From contig URZW01000040.1 in the NCBI GenBank assembly GCA_900552555.1, positions 1-5,466 of the forward strand: 5,466 nucleotides of DNA. Reading direction: 5' to 3'. Source of the stretch: an uncultured Clostridium sp. GTDB lineage: Bacteria > Bacillota > Clostridia > TANB77 > CAG-508. The notes beneath the pieces were generated by a model. The model searched no databases, was not told the DNA's origin, and was given only the letters and a program-made list of their open reading frames with translations. The position numbers were made by a program, and so were the translations under genes. Shown piece by piece: positions 1-5,466 of this stretch (the first letter of the stretch is position 1; each line of letters begins with the position of its first letter).

Positions 1-55
1 CAAAAATTTAAAACTGTAATCATATACATGATGGATAATAAATAGTTATCCGTCA
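1..55 (+). repeat. left terminal inverted repeat (55 bp, IRL)
   Basis: Positions 1-55 are identical to the reverse complement of 5412-5466, with no mismatch. Identity stops at position 56 (T here, the equivalent of A in the right copy). The outer boundary coincides with the window edge, so the repeat could continue outside. The inner half holds the dyad at 29-55. The outer half also contains a short dyad, ATCAT (19-23) facing ATGAT (28-32), which overlaps the core arm and could be an extra protein-binding element. A 55-bp perfect match in opposite orientation cannot arise by chance even in AT-rich DNA. Confidence 0.97.
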
Positions 56-60
56 TTTTT
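28..60 (+). terminator. possible hairpin/weak attenuator in the leader of the glycan operon
   Basis: Transcribed rightward, the recombination dyad would form an 11-bp RNA stem (28-38 with 46-56) in which the only DNA mismatch becomes a U-G wobble. The stem closes on a 7-nt loop, and a run of five T residues (56-60) begins at the stem base. This is the shape of an intrinsic terminator, placed just upstream of the ribosome binding site at 64-69. Only three or four pairs are G-C, so termination would be weak; it may only attenuate or shield the leader. The right-hand copy, read inward, has the same stem but is followed by AAGCAAAA and lacks the T-run. Confidence 0.3.
29..55 (+). other. left putative tyrosine-recombinase crossover core
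   Basis: A 10-bp arm TGATGGATAA (29-38) faces TTATCCGTCA (46-55) around the 7-bp spacer TAAATAG (39-45). The arms are complementary at 9 of 10 positions, and the exception is T32/G52. At this end A28 and T56 extend the match to 11 bp. Arms of 10-13 bp around a 6-8-bp asymmetric spacer are the known format of simple tyrosine-recombinase sites (Xer, Cre, Flp). An odd 7-bp centre fits less well with serine invertases, which use a 2-bp crossover in a symmetric site. The arms do not resemble a Firmicute dif site. The function is inferred from architecture only. Confidence 0.6.
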
Positions 61-63
61 AAT

Positions 64-69
64 AGGAGG
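64..69 (+). promoter_or_regulatory. ribosome binding site of the nucleotidyltransferase; decides its start
   Basis: AGGAGG at 64-69 is a perfect Shine-Dalgarno sequence. It lies 7 nt before the ATG at 77 but only 1 nt before the in-frame ATG at 71. The spacing selects 77 as the start. It sits 9 bp inside the end of the left inverted repeat, which leaves no room for a promoter between repeat and gene. Confidence 0.85.
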
Positions 70-76
70 AATGGAA

Positions 77-790
77 ATGCAATTAATTTTATTGGCCGCC
101 GGAATCGGCTCACGTCTTGGATTAGACATAACAAATAAATGTTTTGTAACAATAGGTAATAAATATTTACTGGATTATAATCTTGAACAATTTCTTGAAA
201 TTAATCTAAGTGGAATTATAGTAGTTGTCGGTCATAATGCTCAATATATAATTGACTATATTGGAGATAATTACCATGGCATACCTGTTAATTATGTTAA
301 ACAAGAGCAACTTTTAGGAATTGCTCACGCAATAAAAATTGCTTCTCCATATATTCATAATACATTTATTATGTGCCTGAGTGATGAACTATTTATTAAT
401 AACAACATTAAACAAATGTACGCCTATTTTTCTAATCTCGATATAGATTGTCTTTGTGGTGTAGTAAACGATACTGTGGAAAATATACAAAAAGCTTATA
501 CCATTGACATTAATTCAAACGGTGATATTTTACAGCTAATTGAAAAACCAATAAATGCATTCAACAATTTGAAAGGAACTGGTTGTTGTTTTATGAAACA
601 AAGCATGTTAAAAATGCTTAATACACTGAAGCCTAACTTAACAAGAAAAGAATATGAAATGGGCGATTGGATTCAACTTGCTGTAGATAATGGACTTACC
701 TGCAAAGTCTATCCAATAGCATCTGCTAATTTTAACCTTAATACACAAAAAGACATTGAATTAGCAGAAGCCTATTTAAAAAACATATAA
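77..790 (+). CDS. sugar-phosphate nucleotidyltransferase (RmlA/LicC-like)
   Basis: This 237-residue protein has the GT-A-like Rossmann fold of NDP-sugar/NDP-alcohol pyrophosphorylases. These enzymes join a nucleoside triphosphate to a phosphorylated sugar or alcohol, releasing pyrophosphate, to make an activated donor in the cytoplasm. Visible motifs are the N-terminal nucleotide-binding loop LAAGIGSRL (residues 6-14), the lysine of the following segment (K21, in NKCFVTI), the QEQLLGIAHAI base/sugar-contact segment (76-86), the metal-binding aspartate in LSDELF (D103), the EKP signature (156-158), the GTG turn (167-169), and a C-terminal NLNTQKDIELAEAYL segment (220-234) as in NTP_transferase proteins. 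Its length fits the short monofunctional class. The start at 77 is preferred to 71 because of ribosome binding site spacing and because family members begin directly at the first strand. The substrate (hexose phosphate, phosphocholine or another) cannot be told. It is cotranscribed with the glycosyltransferase 13 bp downstream and would supply its donor or a related one. No internal promoter is visible. Confidence 0.88.
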   Translation: MQLILLAAGIGSRLGLDITNKCFVTIGNKYLLDYNLEQFLEINLSGIIVVVGHNAQYIIDYIGDNYHGIPVNYVKQEQLLGIAHAIKIASPYIHNTFIMCLSDELFINNNIKQMYAYFSNLDIDCLCGVVNDTVENIQKAYTIDINSNGDILQLIEKPINAFNNLKGTGCCFMKQSMLKMLNTLKPNLTRKEYEMGDWIQLAVDNGLTCKVYPIASANFNLNTQKDIELAEAYLKNI

Positions 791-803
791 GAGGAGTCAG
801 AAT

Positions 804-1931
804 ATGAAAAAACCAATGCAAAGTATTATAATGCCTTATCATCGGAATAAACAGATGCTTTTATATACAACGGAACTTTTAAATAAAATAATTCCTAAGG
901 ATGTAGAAATAATAGTTGTCGGAAATAATAACAATATCGATGAATTAAATGTTACTTTACCAGATAGATTTACATATATAAAATATGACAAATCGTTGTT
1001 ATACTCTGAAACTGTAAATCGCGGTGTTAATATAGCTCAGGGAGAAATTATTACCTTATGCGATCAGGACATTTTTAGCTATCAGGATTGGTATTCTCCT
1101 TTGCTGAATAAATTATTGTCAAATGAACGTATAGGCTCCGTAAGCTCAAAACTACTAAATCCAATTAATAACCGCATTATTGATTTTGGAATTGAGTATT
1201 CACAATATAGAATTCTCCATCCATTTAGGGGAATTAAAGAAACACATCCCTTAGTACAGCAGGATTATAAAATGACATCAACAACCAGTGCAATACTAAT
1301 GCTACGTAAAGAAATATACCAAAAAGTTGGTGGAATGGATCTAGATATGCCATATTGCTGTAGCGACTGTGATATAGGTATAAAAATTGGAAAACTGGGC
1401 TTGGAAAACTGGGTTGTAGCAGATTCTGTTGCATATCACCGTGGTAGCAGTTCTACTCAAAATGGAAAAAGCAGCAGTTTTTCTTACTTGAGAAACGATT
1501 CAAGCAGTATGTTTTGGGCAAAGAACTATTACAACATACATAATAGTATCGGAAATACAATATCAGTTTTTATTCAATATTTAAAAAATAAAATACCCTT
1601 TGAACCGCTATACTATTTTATTAATTTATCATCCCTTAGAGAATATGAGTGGTATGCACAATATTTAATGGATAATTTTCCATGTGATATCTGCGATGTT
1701 CACTCATATCCTCAAAATTTAGATCATTATTCTTCCACACTACAAATTTATGATGCATTACCTTATACTTTTATGAATGTACGTATTCCTATTATCTATT
1801 TTGTGGATTATTTTCCATCATTGGTAAATAATCAGATTTGGTCGCACATGAGAGATATTGCAAAAGACCTTGTATTGGATAGCCATGGAAACCTGGTCTA
1901 TTTAAAAGATGTTATTTTAGGTAATGTTTAA
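804..1931 (+). CDS. family 2 glycosyltransferase with an uncharacterised C-terminal extension
   Basis: This 375-residue protein has an N-terminal GT-A glycosyltransferase domain of family GT2 (about residues 5-215). It would transfer a sugar from an activated nucleotide donor to a glycan or lipid acceptor. Visible are the opening strand SIIMPYHRN (7-15), the strand EIIVVGNNN (35-43), the SETVNRGVNIAQGEIITL segment (68-85) ending in a D-x-D metal site (DQD, 87-89), a GGMDLDMPYCCSDCD acceptor/catalytic-base region (176-190), and the YHRGSS element (211-216), whose histidine often completes metal binding. Residues about 240-375 have no family I can name. There is no signal peptide or clear membrane anchor, so it is probably a cytoplasmic or peripheral enzyme. 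GAGGAG at 791-796 gives good spacing (7 nt) to the ATG, and the 13-bp gap to the preceding gene indicates an operon. The pair probably decorates a capsule, teichoic acid or other surface glycan; that role is inferred from families. The stop lies 2 bp from the stop of the convergent gene, with no terminator between. Confidence 0.87.
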   Translation: MKKPMQSIIMPYHRNKQMLLYTTELLNKIIPKDVEIIVVGNNNNIDELNVTLPDRFTYIKYDKSLLYSETVNRGVNIAQGEIITLCDQDIFSYQDWYSPLLNKLLSNERIGSVSSKLLNPINNRIIDFGIEYSQYRILHPFRGIKETHPLVQQDYKMTSTTSAILMLRKEIYQKVGGMDLDMPYCCSDCDIGIKIGKLGLENWVVADSVAYHRGSSSTQNGKSSSFSYLRNDSSSMFWAKNYYNIHNSIGNTISVFIQYLKNKIPFEPLYYFINLSSLREYEWYAQYLMDNFPCDICDVHSYPQNLDHYSSTLQIYDALPYTFMNVRIPIIYFVDYFPSLVNNQIWSHMRDIAKDLVLDSHGNLVYLKDVILGNV

Positions 1932-1933
1932 AA

Positions 1934-4900
1934 CTATATATAATATCCATCTTTATAATCCTCACTTGTAATAGGAGCTGTAGACTTATATTCATTAAAA
2001 AACTGTTGAAAAGATGGTTTATCCATTGTCAATATTTTGTTAATGTCAGATACGTCAGCAGCTCTATTGCATATAAAATTGCAAGAACCATTTTGTTGTA
2101 TATATTTTATGGCAAGCTCCTCTAACATAATATGGTTTTTATTTGAATTTAAATTATCATTAGCACACAAATTAATATAAAATTGTTTAACTAAATTTTC
2201 AAAAACATTATAATTTTGTGTATAAAATGCATACTTTGCTTGGATAAAAATCCAGTCATAATTATCCTTTAAATGGCCAGTCAAATTTAAAAGCTGTTCA
2301 TACTTTTCCATACACTTATCTAATGTGCTGTCTATTTTTTTCTGCACCAATAAATTTATAATTTGATATTTCACATATTTCTCTTGGAAAAAAATATGGT
2401 AATTAATATATGTATTTTCTTTTAATTCTATAAGCGCTTTATGTATAATATCCAACGAAGAAGAATATTCGTGTTTTAACATAAGGTATAATATTTTTTT
2501 TGAATAATAATTTACGCTATATTTTCTCTGTTGTGACTTTGTTAACATATTATAACAGTTAAATCCTTTATTCAAATTATATAGTGCTTTTGCCACATTT
2601 ACATTATCGCCTAAATATATATTTGCCAGATCAAAATAATTTTCTATCTGGATATCCCAAAATTGGTTTTTCTGTGACGTTTTAATTGATGATACCAAAT
2701 TTATTAGATATTTTCGGGAAAATCCTTCCAATTTTCCACATACAAAGATACGGTTATCTAAGTATGCCTTAGCATATGAGAATTGCATATTAAGGTTTAC
2801 ATATACCTTTTCGCTACATTCTATTTCACGATAAAAATCTTTATAAACCACCATGCAATCTGATACCTTGTTTAAACGTATTTTGTTTTCACAAAAATGA
2901 ATTATGAAAGAAAAGTATAATGCCATTACCTCTTGTGTCGCTCTTGGAATGTTGTATAAATGAGCATATGCTAATTCAAATAAAGGCTCTGCCTTAACTT
3001 CACTTACATGATCCCTGACATATTTACAACAATCACACATATAACAAATTAAAGTTGTACATTCAAATTCTGATTTTAATTGTATTAAATTATCCATAAA
3101 GTAAGAATAAAACTTGTAAATAAACTTATTGTTTATTTTTATACGTTCTTTATGTTCAAATACAGAGATAAGTTCATCTTTTGAAATTTGCCTCGAAAAT
3201 AGTTTACATAATATATACTGATCATATTGATCTTTTAATGTCGAATTAAATGAATCAGAATGTTTCATAATAAGAAAAATGGCATGCTCAATTAAATCTG
3301 GATATATTTTTTCACATATTGTCATTTCAACAAGATCATGTTCAAATTCATATGAGCATTCTGTTACGTATTCACTTTTCTTAAGAATATCGCGCTTACA
3401 CAATTCCAAAATGACACCTTTATTCAGCTTAAAAATATCTATTATTCTTTGTGATAAAATATTAAAAAAGTAGGTACATGCCAAAATATCTTTGAAATCA
3501 TCTTCCAACAAGGGATAAACTGATTGCAAGTGTCTAAAATTACTGCAAAATGCATCCTCGTATTTGGGTGGTATGTGCTCCAAGGTATGTTTAAATTTAA
3601 CAGCATCTGTTATAATTCCTTTATTATTTTTTAATTCAATACACTCCTCCTGAAATAATCTTCCTGCAACTAACTCAATATATTTTGGTTTCAATGAACT
3701 TTTAGCTAAAGTTTCTTTTAAATATTTATAATTTAATGGATAATCATCTAAGCACAATAAGGTTTTTAAATACGTAATAGCTTGCTCTTCTTTTACAAAG
3801 CCTGTAATATTTTCACACAAAACACTTGTATTATTTCCTGAAAAAGACATTGTTTGAATAGATGAAACAAAATCAAGATACTTATTATCATAGACAAGTG
3901 AAGTATTTAAAGACATTAAAAGAGCAAATGAATTTTTTTGTTCTATATTCGTTCCCAAAAAGCTAATCAATTTCTTCAAAAAGTCAATAATTTCAACAGA
4001 ATATGATTGTAAATTATCAATAATAATGGCATACTTATTTCTATTTAATTCAGAAAATATAATTTCATAATAATCCTCTAAATTGTCTATATTCTTCCCC
4101 TTTTTTAGAAGTCTTAGAAAATTAATTATTTTTATTTTTAATGGGTCTTCTGGAGCTAATAATTTAGTTTCGTCAACATCAAATAAAATCGAAGAAACCA
4201 AATCTTTTTCTAATCCGAACACTTGAAAAGCAATTTCTATAACAATATCTCTCCACGATGAAGTATTATCAAAACCAATAAAATTCATAATATTGTAATT
4301 TTTTTTAATAAGCTGACACTTACATTCTTCTAAAATTCTGGTTTTTCCAGTTCCTCCGGTTCCATACACTAATAGCGTACAGAATTTTTTTTGACATTCC
4401 TCAGAAAAGTCCTGTATGATTTTTTCGTATTGCTTACCTATAAGTATAACTTTTTTATTCCAATTACATACATAATGGTGATTTAGGTTAGAGTTTTTCT
4501 TAATAATACTATCACCTTTTTCATATGTAATTGATATCTGTGGTAAAGTTATTTTTTCTTTTTCCTTTTTTGCTACCACGCTATATTTGATTAGGATTAT
4601 TTGATTTGGCTTTAAAGTCAAATTTTTTTCCCATTCTTTCAATGGTACATTCAACTCATTATCCAAAAAGTCAAAATATAAATTAGATTCATTATCCGCG
4701 ATTTTTACTTTCACGTTTAAGCTTGTATTATAATATCGGTTAATAAGTATAACATTAAGATCATATATGCTTCCAACGTTTAGTTCCGTTATTTCATAAT
4801 TTTCATCAAATGAATTTCTATTGACAATAGATGCATTTATTTCGTTAAAAAATATAGTTTCTAATTTTTCGGAAAATTTGCATGATACAGCATTGTAATT

Positions 4901-5371
4901 TTGGGGTAAAACTTTCTTATCATATAAAAAAATTAATTGTTCTAAGGCAGTATCATCATATAAAAAAATTTCCTTTTTATATTTATATGAATACTGAGCA
5001 ATTCTCTTTTTTAAATTAATATTTAGAGAGGAATAGCTAAAAAACATTAAGTGACTTACTTCATTTATTTCTGCCATTACGAGAGTAGGAGCTAACTGTG
5101 TTAGAGCAATATTCGGAGCATAATTCTTACATTCTGCCCACCACACTTCATCTAAATTATCAATTGCCCAGAAATCCTTATTTCCATCATATGAAAGTTT
5201 TGTATTTTTGAATGACAATTCTTCATGAGAAAACATCTGACTTAATAAGTATTCCACTAATAATTCAAATTGAATACCCTTATTTGGATTATCTGGTATA
5301 TTTTCTATAGTTTTTCTGGCTTCTTCCAGATAATCTAATAAATACTTATCCCATTCTATTATATAATTCAT
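1934..5371 (-). CDS. STAND NTPase with N-terminal Mrr-like nuclease; Avs-like putative antiviral defence protein
   Basis: This 1145-residue cytoplasmic protein appears to be a three-part sensor-switch-effector. Residues about 30-150 look like an Mrr-type PD-(D/E)XK nuclease: KGIQFELLVEYLL (31-43), catalytic aspartate D66 in GNKDFWAI, then E80-C81-K82 in WWAECKNY. Residues about 195-285 are beta-rich, perhaps Ig-like. A P-loop follows with Walker A GTGGTGKT (337-344), Walker B YAIIIDN (447-453, acidic D452), a sensor-like strand SFALLMSLNTS (481-491), and the FEHDL element (676-680) typical of the winged-helix part of STAND proteins. Residues about 700-1120 are helical and TPR-like, for example around 910-985, and probably sense a ligand. 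All nuclease and Walker residues are intact, so it looks active. In known Avs proteins, binding of phage proteins drives oligomerisation and nuclease activation; the same is inferred here. The start at 5371 is chosen over the in-frame ATG at 5392 because GAGG lies 8 nt upstream of the former, while the latter has no ribosome binding site. It converges on the glycan operon and has no own promoter space inside the right repeat. A mobile-element ATPase is less likely. Confidence 0.82.
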   Translation of the reverse strand: MNYIIEWDKYLLDYLEEARKTIENIPDNPNKGIQFELLVEYLLSQMFSHEELSFKNTKLSYDGNKDFWAIDNLDEVWWAECKNYAPNIALTQLAPTLVMAEINEVSHLMFFSYSSLNINLKKRIAQYSYKYKKEIFLYDDTALEQLIFLYDKKVLPQNYNAVSCKFSEKLETIFFNEINASIVNRNSFDENYEITELNVGSIYDLNVILINRYYNTSLNVKVKIADNESNLYFDFLDNELNVPLKEWEKNLTLKPNQIILIKYSVVAKKEKEKITLPQISITYEKGDSIIKKNSNLNHHYVCNWNKKVILIGKQYEKIIQDFSEECQKKFCTLLVYGTGGTGKTRILEECKCQLIKKNYNIMNFIGFDNTSSWRDIVIEIAFQVFGLEKDLVSSILFDVDETKLLAPEDPLKIKIINFLRLLKKGKNIDNLEDYYEIIFSELNRNKYAIIIDNLQSYSVEIIDFLKKLISFLGTNIEQKNSFALLMSLNTSLVYDNKYLDFVSSIQTMSFSGNNTSVLCENITGFVKEEQAITYLKTLLCLDDYPLNYKYLKETLAKSSLKPKYIELVAGRLFQEECIELKNNKGIITDAVKFKHTLEHIPPKYEDAFCSNFRHLQSVYPLLEDDFKDILACTYFFNILSQRIIDIFKLNKGVILELCKRDILKKSEYVTECSYEFEHDLVEMTICEKIYPDLIEHAIFLIMKHSDSFNSTLKDQYDQYILCKLFSRQISKDELISVFEHKERIKINNKFIYKFYSYFMDNLIQLKSEFECTTLICYMCDCCKYVRDHVSEVKAEPLFELAYAHLYNIPRATQEVMALYFSFIIHFCENKIRLNKVSDCMVVYKDFYREIECSEKVYVNLNMQFSYAKAYLDNRIFVCGKLEGFSRKYLINLVSSIKTSQKNQFWDIQIENYFDLANIYLGDNVNVAKALYNLNKGFNCYNMLTKSQQRKYSVNYYSKKILYLMLKHEYSSSLDIIHKALIELKENTYINYHIFFQEKYVKYQIINLLVQKKIDSTLDKCMEKYEQLLNLTGHLKDNYDWIFIQAKYAFYTQNYNVFENLVKQFYINLCANDNLNSNKNHIMLEELAIKYIQQNGSCNFICNRAADVSDINKILTMDKPSFQQFFNEYKSTAPITSEDYKDGYYI

Positions 5372-5379
5372 CTGATATA

Positions 5380-5384
5380 CCTCT
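5380..5384 (-). promoter_or_regulatory. ribosome binding site of the nuclease-NTPase gene; decides its start
   Basis: On the minus strand this reads AGAGG and ends 8 nt before the ATG at 5371. The longer in-frame start at 5392 lies upstream of this site and is preceded only by A/T-rich sequence without a Shine-Dalgarno match, so translation most likely begins at 5371. The site is 27 bp inside the inner end of the right inverted repeat. Confidence 0.75.
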
Positions 5385-5411
5385 ATATACATAGTTTTAA
5401 TATATTTTGCT

Positions 5412-5438
5412 TGACGGATAACTATTTATTATCCATCA
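5412..5438 (-). other. right putative tyrosine-recombinase crossover core
   Basis: This is the exact inverted copy of the left core: arms of 10 bp around a 7-bp spacer that reads CTATTTA on the plus strand (5422-5428). Because the spacer is asymmetric and the copies oppose each other, crossover would invert, not delete, the DNA between them. The position beyond the inner arm edge (5411) no longer matches the left copy, so identity ends exactly at the arm. Confidence 0.6.
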
Positions 5439-5466
5439 TGTATATGATTACAGTTTTAAATTTTTG
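5412..5466 (-). repeat. right terminal inverted repeat (55 bp, IRR)
   Basis: This is the perfect reverse complement of 1-55. Its inner end lies 40 bp upstream of the ATG of the nuclease-NTPase gene, so the leader of that gene, if transcription enters from the right, must cross this repeat. The outer end is at the window edge and may extend further. Confidence 0.97.

Larger units (their letters stand above)
1..5466. other. putative invertible gene cassette (inverton) bounded by 55-bp inverted repeats
   Basis: The whole window is enclosed by a perfect 55-bp inverted repeat whose copies carry recombination-site-like dyads in opposite orientation. Inside are a two-gene glycan block reading rightward and one nuclease-NTPase gene reading leftward, meeting tail to tail with 2 bp between stops. 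Recombination between inverted sites would flip the interval between the two cores and exchange which block lies at which outer flank. No transposase or recombinase is encoded inside, so an enzyme encoded elsewhere would be needed. A transposon-like element with long terminal repeats mobilised in trans is the alternative. The dyad with an asymmetric central spacer, and the absence of any visible target-site duplication (the flanks are outside the window), make inversion the better reading. The repeats are certain; inversion is inferred. Confidence 0.65.

Noticed and set aside
34..39. GATAAT in the left repeat as a -10 promoter element
   Set aside because: The sequence 16-18 bp upstream (around 10-17) has almost no match to TTGACA and there is no extended -10 TG, so a promoter is not supported.
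29..55. Core dyad as a chromosomal dif site for XerC/XerD
   Set aside because: The arm sequences do not resemble the Firmicute dif consensus and the spacer is 7 bp instead of 6. Two opposed copies around accessory genes also do not fit a chromosome-dimer resolution site.
1..56. Outward open frame from an ATG at 56-54 (minus strand) through the left repeat to the window edge
   Set aside because: It has no ribosome binding site on that strand and fewer than 20 codons are visible, so nothing supports it as a gene.
1234..1434. 66-codon open frame on the minus strand inside the glycosyltransferase gene
   Set aside because: It lies wholly inside a well-supported GT2 coding region, has no recognisable motif, and covers the conserved acceptor-site segment of the real gene.
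3279..3473. 64-codon open frame on the plus strand inside the nuclease-NTPase gene
   Set aside because: It is antisense to conserved STAND sequence including the FEHDL element, and I see no domain in its translation.
5411..5448. TTGACG with a downstream TATGAT as an outward promoter at the right end
   Set aside because: The two elements are separated by 26 bp, too far for a standard sigma-70-type promoter, and closer -10-like sequences have wrong spacing.
1..5466. Classical insertion sequence or transposon with 55-bp terminal repeats
   Set aside because: No transposase is encoded, the repeats contain a recombinase-type core with spacer, and target duplications cannot be seen because the flanks lie outside the window. 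It remains a weaker alternative to inversion.

Overview
The window is a compact 5.5-kb segment bounded by a perfect 55-bp inverted repeat (1-55 and 5412-5466). It holds three genes in two opposing blocks. The DNA is strongly AT-rich (roughly 30% G+C, judged by eye). Both blocks have strong AGGAGG/GAGG-type ribosome binding sites. Together these suggest a low-GC Firmicute, perhaps a gut clostridium, and argue against Bacteroidota, which rarely use such sites. The assignment is an inference.

Layout: the left repeat is followed, only 9 bp later, by the ribosome binding site of a sugar-phosphate nucleotidyltransferase (+, 77-790). A family 2 glycosyltransferase (+, 804-1931) follows after 13 bp. 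Two bases after its stop lies the end of a convergent 1145-residue gene (-, 1934-5371). That gene encodes a STAND-type P-loop NTPase with an N-terminal Mrr-like PD-(D/E)XK nuclease domain and a long helical, probably TPR-like, C-terminus. This architecture is like antiviral STAND (Avs-like) defence proteins. The right repeat begins about 40 bp upstream of its start codon. There is no recombinase, transposase or tRNA in the window.

Main interpretation: each terminal repeat contains a 10-bp imperfect dyad around an asymmetric 7-bp spacer, which resembles a tyrosine-recombinase crossover site. The repeat ends exactly at the inner edge of this dyad. Neither gene block has room for its own promoter inside the repeats, so each probably depends on transcription entering across a recombination site. 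The simplest model is a gene-sized invertible cassette (inverton). Inversion would place either the glycan-modification pair or the nuclease-NTPase gene behind one external promoter. The cell would thus switch between changing its surface (a possible phage receptor) and expressing an intracellular antiviral nuclease. The repeats, dyads, gene orientations and motifs are visible in the sequence; the switching, the external promoter and the defence role are inferred.
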